In this document: positions 1 through 6,913 of the stretch, piece by piece | How positions within the stretch are numbered: position 1 is the first letter of the stretch | Layout of the letters: each line of letters opens with the position of its first letter | Source: Patescibacteria group bacterium | GTDB taxonomy: Bacteria; Patescibacteriota; Minisyncoccia; Minisyncoccales; JASEJS01 | Reading direction: 5' to 3' | Assembly (NCBI GenBank): GCA_030016765.1 | Contig: JASEJS010000036.1 | Location: 1-7,230 of the forward strand | Length of the DNA: 7,230 nt | Notes under the pieces: generated by a model | Databases searched by the model: none | Told to the model about the DNA's origin: nothing | Seen by the model: the letters and a program-made list of their open reading frames with translations, nothing else | Program-made: the position numbers and the translations under genes

Positions 1-1
1 T

Positions 2-1294
2 AATAACCGACTTACTTGTGCTACTGACCAAACTGGAGGAGGTGTAAATTATTGGGAGCTTACAGGTTCTGATCTTGCTCCTAAAGATTCCAGTTGGGAT
101 GTAGCTATTGGAAAAAGTACTGCCGATTCAGGTTATAAATTAGATGTTAGTGGACAAATTAAAGCTAGCAAGTTTGTTGATGCAGAGGCAAATCTTCGCT
201 GGATTGATCCCAGTAGCAATGAAAGTGCTAAATTAGAAGGGGCTATACTTTTACATGAAATGGCTGATCCTCCAACTGCAGGCACCACTCGTTATGGCAA
301 GATATATGTTAAAAGCGAGGACAGTAAATTATGGTTTATGGATGATAGTGGGAATGAGTTTGATCTTACCGCTAGAGCGAACTGGGGTAGAGATGCTGAC
401 AATGGATATCTTTATCCCCATGTTTTAACAGATAAAGTCGGTATTGGAACGAATACAGGATTGAGCCGTAAGTTAACTGTTCAAGCAGATGGAGATGGTT
501 TAATAAAATTGTATCATACTGGTACTTCTCGATATTATGCTATTGACTTAGGAGGACCTTCACCAAGTGGTGATGAAGCTTTTACTATTAAAGATATAGA
601 TGCCGCTACAGATAGTCTAAACGGGGTTCGATTTAAAATAACTAAAGAAGGTAATGTAGAGATTCCCTCTGGCAACCTAACTGTGGGAGGGTTAAAAGGA
701 GGAGGAATGGTTGTGGCAGATTCAAATGGTACCCTTTTTACTTCAACTATGCCTGGTCTTCAAGATTTAGATTCAGTTTTAGAACAAGGAAGTGCTACTA
801 ACCGTACATTTTCTGTGGATGAGAATGGAGATGAAACTACTTATATTGGAGGCAATTTAAAAGTGGGATATGATTTAGATGTCGGGAATAAACTTACTGT
901 AAAAACTATTGATCCTCGTTATAAAATTGATGGAAAAACTTATGCTACTTATGTTTCTGATTTTGCTGGAGGAGTAAGAGTGGAAACTTCTGGCATAGCC
1001 AAAGTTTCTCAAAATCAAAAGTCAAATATCAAAGATCAAAAATGCGAATACGTGATTGATTTCGATGATTTAGAAGAAGGAAGTAATTTGTGGCTGTTTT
1101 GGCAGGTTTCTAATAAAAATCTTGATGATTTAGTGGTGATCTTAACTCCTTCTTTTGATGGAAAAGTTTGGTATGAGAAAGAAGGAAATAGGTTAGTTAT
1201 TTTTGGGGATAAAGAAGGAGAGGTTTCTTTCAGATTGACCGCCCCTAGAAAAGATTGGCAAGAACACCCAAGTTTACTTGAGGTTAAAGAATAA
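2..1294 (+). CDS. Tail-fibre-like modular surface protein, 5'-truncated by window edge
   Basis: The frame is open from base 2 to the TAA at 1292-1294 (430 residues visible). The ATG at 260 is therefore only an internal methionine, and the true start lies left of the window. Short beta-type modules resembling phage tail fibres and large surface proteins recur: VAIGKSTADSGYKLDVSGQI (residues 34-53), a YGKIYVKSEDSKLWFMDDSG module (98-117), DKVGIGTN...RKLTVQADGDG (144-166), GNVEIPSGNLTVGGL (217-231) and GGNLKVGYDLDVGNKLTV (283-300). A distinct C-terminal domain (about 302-424) begins TIDPRYKIDGKTYATYVSDF and contains LWLFWQVS (363-370), SFDGKVWYEK (384-393) and RLTAPRKDW (411-419). I recall similar C-terminal domains on large secreted proteins of CPR bacteria. 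Export cannot be checked because the N-terminus is missing. A role as an exported fibre or adhesin is inference, and no enzymatic motif is seen. It ends one base before the next ATG, so co-transcription with it is likely. Confidence 0.85.
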   Translation, partial: NNRLTCATDQTGGGVNYWELTGSDLAPKDSSWDVAIGKSTADSGYKLDVSGQIKASKFVDAEANLRWIDPSSNESAKLEGAILLHEMADPPTAGTTRYGKIYVKSEDSKLWFMDDSGNEFDLTARANWGRDADNGYLYPHVLTDKVGIGTNTGLSRKLTVQADGDGLIKLYHTGTSRYYAIDLGGPSPSGDEAFTIKDIDAATDSLNGVRFKITKEGNVEIPSGNLTVGGLKGGGMVVADSNGTLFTSTMPGLQDLDSVLEQGSATNRTFSVDENGDETTYIGGNLKVGYDLDVGNKLTVKTIDPRYKIDGKTYATYVSDFAGGVRVETSGIAKVSQNQKSNIKDQKCEYVIDFDDLEEGSNLWLFWQVSNKNLDDLVVILTPSFDGKVWYEKEGNRLVIFGDKEGEVSFRLTAPRKDWQEHPSLLEVKE

Positions 1295-1295
1295 A

Positions 1296-1733
1296 ATGAA
1301 AAAGAAATTACTATTTTCAATAATAGGAGGAATAATAGTTTTAATGGTGGGTTTAGCTTTTTTTATTCAATTTCAAATTTCTAAAATTAAAGAAGCTGAG
1401 GAAAAGCCAGAAATTGAAGAATCCCAATCTCTAGAAGAAATTGTGGGAATTATAATGGAAGCAATGAGGAAGGAAGATCTTTCCGTTTGTGATAAATTGA
1501 AAAGCAAAGAAAGAAAAAGGCAGTGCCTAGATTTTGTTTTAGGAAGCAAGGCTTTGACTGAGAGAAATATCAAATTATGTCAGGAAATAGAAAATGAAAA
1601 TAGAAGGAGAACTTGTGAAGACGATGTTATTTTGGTTCAAGCTATTGATGCTAAGGACCCCATTTTATGTGATAAAATAAAAGACAAGTTTAAAATGGAA
1701 CTTTGCAAAAAGAAAATACCTTCCCTAAAATGA
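1296..1733 (+). CDS. Membrane-anchored protein with three C-x11-C repeats
   Basis: This encodes 145 residues of a family I do not recognise by name. A Lys-rich N-terminus (MKKK) and one hydrophobic segment (residues 5-25) suggest an N-in/C-out membrane anchor. There is no lipobox cysteine. After an acidic linker (about 33-50), six cysteines lie at 65, 77, 95, 107, 125 and 137. That is C-x11-C-x17-C-x11-C-x17-C-x11-C, an exact 30-residue period. Each unit reads roughly (D/N)xx(L/V)C(D/Q)(K/E)(L/I) followed by a basic stretch and C. This suggests helical hairpins, each possibly closed by a disulfide outside the membrane (inference). The ATG at 1296 is one base after the preceding stop and was chosen over an in-frame TTG at 1278, which would overlap that gene by 17 bases. 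A GAGG at 1280-1283 is a distant, weak ribosome-binding candidate. The stop overlaps the next gene's ATG. A paralogue lies at 6377-6826. Confidence 0.85.
   Translation: MKKKLLFSIIGGIIVLMVGLAFFIQFQISKIKEAEEKPEIEESQSLEEIVGIIMEAMRKEDLSVCDKLKSKERKRQCLDFVLGSKALTERNIKLCQEIENENRRRTCEDDVILVQAIDAKDPILCDKIKDKFKMELCKKKIPSLK
1730..1733 (+). promoter_or_regulatory. ATGA stop/start overlap (translational coupling)
   Basis: The ATG of the glycosyltransferase fusion (1730-1732) overlaps the TGA stop of the Cys-repeat gene (1731-1733). No clear Shine-Dalgarno sequence precedes it. Translation by coupled re-initiation is therefore likely, which supports co-expression of the two genes. The overlap also decides the start: the first residues after this ATG are the beginning of the canonical GT2 fold (MKSIILVPTYNE), whereas the upstream in-frame TTG at 1703 would only add nine residues not expected in the family. 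Confidence 0.7.
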
Positions 1734-4150
1734 AATCCATCATCCTTGTTCCTACTTACAATGAGCAGGAGAATATTGAAAAATTAATTAAAGCGATTTT
1801 AAGATTGAATTTAGGTGCCTCTCTTGTTATTATTGACGACAATTCTCAAGATAAAACTGGAGAAATCGCTGATGATTTATCCCGAAAATATTCAGAAGTA
1901 AAAGTAATTCATCGAAAAAAAGGTTTAGGGGCAGCTTATATTGAAGGATTAAAATATGCGCTATCCCTCGGAGCAGAAAAAGTTATTACCATGGATGCTG
2001 ATTTTTCTCACAATCCAAATGATATCCCTCGGCTCTTAAAAGAATCAGAAAGACAAGACATAGTAGTTGGTTCTCGATACATAAAAGGAGGAAGAATAAT
2101 TAATTGGGAATGGTGGAGAAAATTATTAAGTTGGGGAGGGGTAAAGATTAGTAGGTTGCTTTTGGGTTTAAAAATAAAAGATTGCACTGCCGGTTTTAAG
2201 TGTTATAATAGGAAATTTTTAGAAGAGATGCCGATTACTTTTAAAGGGAGGGAAAGAGGCGAATCAAAAGTTAATTTTAAAGAAATTTGGAGATTTGCTC
2301 AAAATGTTCTGAAGTTAGCTCTGGTCCATTTAAGAGAATATTGGTTTTTTCAATATCGAATTATCATTTTTGCTTTGGGATTACTTATCTTGATGGGGAC
2401 AGTGATGATGTTAAGCATGAAAGATGATACCTATACCGTCGATGAAGGCGTTCATATTGCTGCTGGCTATTCTTATCTTGTAGACCAAAATCTACGTTTG
2501 AACCCCGAACACCCTCCTTTGGTGAAAGATCTTGCCGCTATTCCTCTGCTTTTTCTGAATCTCCGTTCTCCCTTTAAACTTTCTGATTTTCGAGAAGATG
2601 GCAATTTGGTAAGTGGCGCTCAATGGAGTCTAGGAACAGATTTCCTTTTTAAGCAGGCGGAATCAATTGAGCAAATATTATTTTGGGGACGCTTCCCCAT
2701 AATCTTACTTACTCTTCTTTTAGGTTTTTTTGTTTTCAAATGGACCGGGGAACAGTGGGGAAAAGGGATAGGCCTTTTTGCTTTATTTCTTTTTGCTTCC
2801 TCTCCAACCTTTCTTGCCCATGGGCGTCTGGTCACAATGGATGTCGCCGCCGCTTTAGGAGCATTTGTAGCGACTTATTATTTTGTTCGTTTTTTAAAAG
2901 AACCAACAACAAAGAACATCGCGATTGCCGGAATTACTTTTGGCATCACCCAACTTTTTAAATTTTCTCTGCTATTACTTTTTCCTTATTTTTTCTTTCT
3001 CCTTCTTTTATGGTCTGGAATTCAGGCTAAAAAATTTAAAGAGTTCTTTTTAAAACTCGGCTGGTATTTGTTGAAATTAATGGGGGTGATAGGGGTATCT
3101 TTATTAATTATTTTTATTGTCTATCAATACCACCTCTGGAATTATCCCCCAAAACAACAGGCTGAGGATATCCAAAAAATTTTGTCTTCGACAAAATTTT
3201 CTAATCTAGCTCCTCTATTTAGCCAACTTTCTTATATACCAATTATCCGTACCTTTACCCAGTATGCTTTTGGGGCTGGATGGCAGTTTTCTCATGTTGT
3301 TTCTGGTCATTTTGCTTATTTTAATGGAGAAGGGTCTACCAAAGGATGGCCTTCTTACTTCCCGATCGTTTATATTATTAAAGAACCAATTCCATTTCAT
3401 CTCTTCATTTTATTAAGTTTAGGGTATTTTTTAGGAGAAATAAAAGCCATTGCCTCTTTAAAAAAATGGAGTGAAAAAATTAGAATATGGATGGCCCACA
3501 ATTTTTTTACGATAGCCGCTTTAGTTTGGATTTTATTGTATTGGTTAGTAACGATTTTTTATCTACCTAATATTGGGGTCCGTTATCTTTTACCTATTTT
3601 CCCTTTTATGTTTTTTCTAGTAGGGGGAGGAATAGCTAAATGGCTAGGAAATGGTAAAAATAAATTTAAATTTTTCTTTCTTCTTTCTTTGGTTGCTTTG
3701 CAGGTCATCTCAGTGGCCCGAATCTACCCTTCTTTTCTGGCTTACTTTAATGAGTTAATTGGCCCTGATCAAGGTTATCAGTATGTAGTTGATTCTAATC
3801 TCGATTGGGGGCAGGATGCTAAACGATTGGCTCAATGGGTTGAAAAAACGGGGATCGAAAAGATAAAGATTCCTCATAGGTTTTCTGTAATCTATAGTGG
3901 TTATCCCGGAGTACATCAGTTTTCTTGGTACAATAAGAGTTATGAATTTTATCTCAAAGAGAAATACGAATATTTACCTCCCGATACCCCAACCAAAGGC
4001 TGGATTGCTGTACCAGTAACTTTACTTCAATGGGGACAGGCAAAACCAGCGGCAAAATATGGTTGGTCAAGCGATTCATTCCGTTGGCTTGGTCAATACC
4101 AACCAGTAGAAATCATTGGTCACTCTATCTTTGTCTATCATATTGAATAA
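1730..4150 (+). CDS. GT2 (DPM1-like) – GT39/PMT-like GT-C fusion glycosyltransferase
   Basis: The product has 806 residues. Residues 1-200 form a dolichol/polyprenol-phosphate mannosyltransferase-like GT2 domain: ILVPTYNEQENI (5-16), IIDDNSQDKT (34-43), the metal/nucleotide-sugar motif MDADFSHNP (88-96), VVGSRYIKGG (112-121), DCTAGFKCYNRKFL (151-164) and RERGESK (174-180). The family normally has about 30 residues between KCYxRxxL and the PITF...GESK segment, including a Gly-Tyr-x-Phe-Gln motif. Here FLEEM runs directly into PITF, an apparent in-frame deletion. Residues about 208-806 form a GT39-like GT-C enzyme: a transmembrane helix (209-230), a luminal loop with the presumed catalytic D238-E239, HPPLVK (261-266), GRLVTMD (365-371), about 11 membrane helices, GVRYLLP (616-622) and SNLDWGQD (689-696) before an exposed C-terminal region. 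GT39 enzymes transfer a sugar from a lipid-phosphate donor to Ser/Thr of exported proteins or to envelope glycans. The fusion suggests donor synthesis and transfer in one chain, provided the shortened GT2 domain still works. The acceptor is unknown. Confidence 0.88.
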   Translation: MKSIILVPTYNEQENIEKLIKAILRLNLGASLVIIDDNSQDKTGEIADDLSRKYSEVKVIHRKKGLGAAYIEGLKYALSLGAEKVITMDADFSHNPNDIPRLLKESERQDIVVGSRYIKGGRIINWEWWRKLLSWGGVKISRLLLGLKIKDCTAGFKCYNRKFLEEMPITFKGRERGESKVNFKEIWRFAQNVLKLALVHLREYWFFQYRIIIFALGLLILMGTVMMLSMKDDTYTVDEGVHIAAGYSYLVDQNLRLNPEHPPLVKDLAAIPLLFLNLRSPFKLSDFREDGNLVSGAQWSLGTDFLFKQAESIEQILFWGRFPIILLTLLLGFFVFKWTGEQWGKGIGLFALFLFASSPTFLAHGRLVTMDVAAALGAFVATYYFVRFLKEPTTKNIAIAGITFGITQLFKFSLLLLFPYFFFLLLLWSGIQAKKFKEFFLKLGWYLLKLMGVIGVSLLIIFIVYQYHLWNYPPKQQAEDIQKILSSTKFSNLAPLFSQLSYIPIIRTFTQYAFGAGWQFSHVVSGHFAYFNGEGSTKGWPSYFPIVYIIKEPIPFHLFILLSLGYFLGEIKAIASLKKWSEKIRIWMAHNFFTIAALVWILLYWLVTIFYLPNIGVRYLLPIFPFMFFLVGGGIAKWLGNGKNKFKFFFLLSLVALQVISVARIYPSFLAYFNELIGPDQGYQYVVDSNLDWGQDAKRLAQWVEKTGIEKIKIPHRFSVIYSGYPGVHQFSWYNKSYEFYLKEKYEYLPPDTPTKGWIAVPVTLLQWGQAKPAAKYGWSSDSFRWLGQYQPVEIIGHSIFVYHIE
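3176..3200. repeat. Perfect 11-bp inverted repeat inside the GT39 coding region
   Basis: The arms AAAATTTTGTC (3176-3186) and GACAAAATTTT (3190-3200) are exact reverse complements separated by TTC. In RNA this would form an 11-bp hairpin with a three-base loop, ending in a run of four U. It falls in the exposed loop of the GT-C domain and encodes roughly QKILSSTKF. It may be a chance result of Lys/Phe-rich AT coding or a weak intragenic pause or attenuation site. Confidence 0.6.
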
Positions 4151-4193
4151 TACGTTTTTAAGTAATCTATTGACTAAATTTTCAAAAAAAGAA

Positions 4194-6335
4194 ATGAAAA
4201 TTGGAATAGGTCTTTTGCTTTTGGCCATAGTATTTAATGCGATCTTTCTTTTTTCTGAGGTAAAGGTATTCACTCCTTTCTTAAATGACGAAGTTTTGCA
4301 TCTTACTATTATTCGAGAAGCAAGCTTAGCCATTCAGAATGGCCTGGACCCCACTGATTTTTGGTTAACTCAAATTGCCTTAGGTTACCCTCTTTTTCAC
4401 TATTATCAGCATTTACCCCATTTAATACTTGTAATTTTCAATCAGCTCACTGGTCTTCCTCTAACCCATCTTCTTGATCTCTCTCGTTATATTCTATTAG
4501 TTCTCTTTCCCGTCTCGATATTTTTAGCTATGCTTCGTTTTGGTTTTAACTCCTTAGCAGCTGGTCTTTCTGCTTTAATTTCCTCGCTTTTATCTACTAA
4601 CGGCCTTTATGGGTTAGACTACGGGAGCTATCTCTGGCGGGGCTTTGGATTATATACCCAACTCTGGGCAATGTTTTTTTTACCTCTGGCTCTCGCTGAG
4701 ACTTATAGATTTATTCTAAAAAAGAATTCTTTATTCTGGCCAGTCTTTTTATCTGTTATTGTTTTGCTCTCCAATTTAATGTATGGCTATATTCTTGTTT
4801 TATCCTCTATAATTTTCGTTTTCCTTAAACCAAAAAAAGAAGAAATTATTTCCCGCTTTAAAAGATTAGTTATTATTCTTTTCTTTAATTTTTTAATCAC
4901 ATCTTATTTTTTTATCCCCATTTTCCTTGACAAAGAATATCTTAATAGAAGCATCTGGGAAGAACCGGTTAAGTATGACTCTTTTGGCCATATTCGTGTG
5001 GTAGGCGATCTATTAGTTGGGAATTTGCTTGACTACGGCCGCTTTCCATCTCTAACTATTTTCTTTTTCTCAGGGATAATAATTATCCTAATTTTAGGAT
5101 TATTTTTTAAAGAAGAAAAATACCGCTTTTTAATTTCTTTAACTATTATTTGGTTGATCTTGTATTTTGGTCGCAAAACTTTCGGGAATCTTTTCAATAT
5201 TTTACCATTCAGTCAATATCTGCATCTTCACCGCTTTATTGGCGGTTTTCATTTTGGAGCAATTTTAATAATAGGTACCGGTTTGGCCCAATTATGGCAA
5301 TTGATTCAAAAACATTTTTCTAAATTTACCTTTTTAGCTTTAATTATCTTTTTAACCTTTCTTTTACCGATTTATATTGAAAGGGCACGATATTTTAAAA
5401 AAAATGCTGATTGGAAAACTGAAAATCAAATAATATTTTCTCAATCAAAAAGTGAACTTTCAGAAATTAAAGAAACCCTGAAGAGTTTAGCTCCGGGTAG
5501 GGTCTATGCTGGACTTTCAGCAACTTTTGGCAATTATCCTTATTATCGAATCGGCTTCGTTCCTTTTTATGCCCTCTTTCCTCAATGGGGAATAGACTCC
5601 TTCGGCTATTCCTACCACGCTCTTCCCCTTTCAGACGATGTTAGGTTACATTTCGACGATACAAAACCTATTCAGTATAATCTTTTTAATGTTCGTTATG
5701 TTTTACTACATAAAACCTGGACTGCCCCTTTCTATTACTCCAAAGTTAAAGAATTTGAAAATTATATTCTTTATGAGACTCCCACTACTGGCTATTTTGA
5801 TTTAGTAGATACTCCAGCTGTTTTCTATGGAAATTCTAAGGATTTTTATTATCCAAATTCAAAATGGCTTTTCAGTTCGCTTCCAGAATTAAAACAACAT
5901 CCAATTTTGGAGATTAGCAAAGAACCAAAAAAGACTTTTGGTTTACCAGTTTTTTCTTTTCAAGAAGTTGATGAAAAAATTCTTTCAGATTTAGCTCAAG
6001 TTCAACCCGAGGCTGGGAAAATTTTGAAGGAAAAAGTAGAGATAAATAAATATTGGGTTCAATTTGAAGCTAATCGAGATTGCTATCTAATGTTGAAATC
6101 TAACTTTCATCCTGGTTGGAAGGTTTATTTAGATTATGAAAAAGTTTCACCAGTAATGTTAGCTCCTGGTTTTATCGGAATTAAGGTTGAACCTGGAATT
6201 CATCAGGCCCTCTTTTTATATAAATCGCCAGTTTGGCGACTTCCCCTTTTAGTCCTGGGAATTTTCATTCTGGGAGGTTTATCTATCATTTCTAAAAAGA
6301 ACTACTTTATGTTAAAATTATACCAGGTCGATTAA
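4194..6335 (+). CDS. Multi-pass GT-C/YfhO-like membrane glycosyltransferase (6-PTPS-related type)
   Basis: The product has 713 residues from the ATG at 4194. In-frame TTG starts at 4116 and 4143 (overlapping the upstream gene) and at 4170 are possible. ATG is preferred because the first membrane helix (residues 2-22) follows directly. After that helix comes an extracytoplasmic loop with D32-E33 (FLNDEVLHL), the usual acidic pair of GT-C enzymes. LGYPLFHYYQHLPHL (63-77) resembles the loop of the 6-pyruvoyl-tetrahydropterin-synthase-related membrane family. Roughly ten more helices lie between 91 and 396. A large exposed domain (about 400-680) contains YPYYRIGFVPFYALFPQWG (448-466), FNVRYVLLH (498-506) and, near its end, a YfhO-like beta module: MLKSNFHPGWKVYLDY (633-648), then PGFIGIKVEPGIHQ (658-671). 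A final helix spans 681-699. The likely role is sugar transfer from a polyprenyl-phosphate donor onto an envelope glycan or exported protein. Substrate and sugar cannot be read from sequence. It follows the GT2-GT39 gene by 43 bases, probably in the same operon. Confidence 0.82.
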   Translation: MKIGIGLLLLAIVFNAIFLFSEVKVFTPFLNDEVLHLTIIREASLAIQNGLDPTDFWLTQIALGYPLFHYYQHLPHLILVIFNQLTGLPLTHLLDLSRYILLVLFPVSIFLAMLRFGFNSLAAGLSALISSLLSTNGLYGLDYGSYLWRGFGLYTQLWAMFFLPLALAETYRFILKKNSLFWPVFLSVIVLLSNLMYGYILVLSSIIFVFLKPKKEEIISRFKRLVIILFFNFLITSYFFIPIFLDKEYLNRSIWEEPVKYDSFGHIRVVGDLLVGNLLDYGRFPSLTIFFFSGIIIILILGLFFKEEKYRFLISLTIIWLILYFGRKTFGNLFNILPFSQYLHLHRFIGGFHFGAILIIGTGLAQLWQLIQKHFSKFTFLALIIFLTFLLPIYIERARYFKKNADWKTENQIIFSQSKSELSEIKETLKSLAPGRVYAGLSATFGNYPYYRIGFVPFYALFPQWGIDSFGYSYHALPLSDDVRLHFDDTKPIQYNLFNVRYVLLHKTWTAPFYYSKVKEFENYILYETPTTGYFDLVDTPAVFYGNSKDFYYPNSKWLFSSLPELKQHPILEISKEPKKTFGLPVFSFQEVDEKILSDLAQVQPEAGKILKEKVEINKYWVQFEANRDCYLMLKSNFHPGWKVYLDYEKVSPVMLAPGFIGIKVEPGIHQALFLYKSPVWRLPLLVLGIFILGGLSIISKKNYFMLKLYQVD

Positions 6336-6341
6336 TATTTA

Positions 6342-6347
6342 TATAAT
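6342..6347 (+). promoter_or_regulatory. Candidate -10 element (TATAAT)
   Basis: A perfect TATAAT lies in the 41-base AT-rich gap between the GT-C gene and the second Cys-repeat gene, 29 bases before its ATG. The expected -35 position (around 6319-6324) reads TATACC, a poor match. In such AT-rich spacer the hexamer could be chance. If real, it would give the downstream Cys-repeat gene its own transcript. Confidence 0.22.
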
Positions 6348-6376
6348 TTAAAAAATAATTTAAAATAAGAAAAAGC

Positions 6377-6826
6377 ATGAGTAAAAAAACTTCTTATACC
6401 TTGATAGGGATAATAGGGATTGTAGTAATCGGTTTAATTTTATTAACCCAAATCGGACCCAAGAAGCCAGTGCCTGAAATTCCCTCAGTTTCTGAAAAAA
6501 TTGTCCCAGAAGTTCAGACTGAACAGACCAAGGAGGAAATAAAGGAAATTATGAATCAGGTCATTCAAACCCAAGATGTCTCTCTTTGTGAAAAGATTAA
6601 GACAGAGAAAGATAGAAAAAAATGTAAAAGGGATGGAATTATTGTGAAAGCTAGAGCCAAAGGGGATCCTGAGATTTGTAATTTGTTGGAAGAAGAAGAC
6701 AGAATAACTTGTAAAGACGATCTAATTTATACTCAGGCATTGAACGCTAAAGACCCTAGTCTTTGTGAGCAACTTTCGACTCAGGCCAGAATTGATTTTT
6801 GCAAAGAAAGGGTAACTGGTCAATAA
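6377..6826 (+). CDS. Membrane-anchored C-x11-C repeat protein, paralogue of the gene at 1296-1733
   Basis: The product has 149 residues and is of unnamed function. The plan matches the gene at 1296-1733: a short basic N-terminus (MSKK), one hydrophobic helix (about 7-26), a Pro/Glu-rich linker (28-55), then six cysteines at 71, 83, 101, 112, 130 and 142. The spacing is C-x11-C-x17-C-x10-C-x17-C-x11-C, identical to its paralogue except for one residue lost in the middle unit. The last inter-repeat segments are closely alike: CEDDVILVQAIDAKDPILC in the first protein and CKDDLIYTQALNAKDPSLC here. No lipobox or catalytic motif is visible. Helical hairpins with paired cysteines facing the outside are inferred. 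Start ATG at 6377 follows AAGAAAAAGC, a poor ribosome-binding site. It sits between the second glycosyltransferase and the collagen-like gene and may carry its own promoter (TATAAT at 6342). Confidence 0.85.
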   Translation: MSKKTSYTLIGIIGIVVIGLILLTQIGPKKPVPEIPSVSEKIVPEVQTEQTKEEIKEIMNQVIQTQDVSLCEKIKTEKDRKKCKRDGIIVKARAKGDPEICNLLEEEDRITCKDDLIYTQALNAKDPSLCEQLSTQARIDFCKERVTGQ

Positions 6827-6849
6827 AACTTTTAAATAAATTAATTTAA

Positions 6850-6906
6850 AGCCAAAAATAGAGGTTTCTATTTAGTTTCAACTATTGGTAACCTCACTTT
6901 TTGGCT
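6850..6906 (+). terminator. Long imperfect inverted repeat between genes, possible terminator or 5' leader hairpin
   Basis: The arms AGCCAAAAATAGAGGTT (6850-6866) and AACCTCACTTTTTGGCT (6890-6906) pair at 15 of 17 positions across a 23-base loop. The loop contains a small secondary hairpin (TAGT-TTCA-ACTA). On the + strand the inner stem GAGGTT/AACCTC is followed by AC and five T (6898-6902), giving a weak intrinsic-terminator shape. Alternatively the whole stem could form in the leader of the collagen-like gene, whose ATG is eight bases past the repeat. The low GC content and long loop make efficient termination uncertain. Confidence 0.45.
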
Positions 6907-6913
6907 AAAAAAT

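Noticed and set aside
260..262. ATG as start of the first gene
   Set aside because: The frame is open without a stop back to base 2, and the upstream codons encode the same type of fibre module (VAIGK...YKLDVSG), so this is an internal methionine.
696..709. Strong internal Shine-Dalgarno-like AAGGAGG followed by an in-frame ATG (707) in the fibre gene, suggesting an internally initiated C-terminal fragment
   Set aside because: The purine run is simply Lys-Gly-Gly-Gly encoded with GGA codons, and the spacing (four bases) is short. Possible but unsupported.
2..1294. Prophage tail-fibre region
   Set aside because: Only fibre-like modules suggest phage. There is no capsid, baseplate, integrase or lysis gene, and the downstream genes are envelope glycosyltransferases.
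1036..1320. Minus-strand open frame opposite the fibre gene
   Set aside because: It is antisense to a clear domain-bearing gene, has low-complexity Ser/Lys composition and shows no recognisable motif. The other short antisense frames are rejected for the same reason.
2683..2961. Alternative + frame of 92 codons inside the GT39 region
   Set aside because: It overlaps the well-supported GT39 membrane domain. The Cys/Phe-rich translation is typical of an out-of-frame reading.
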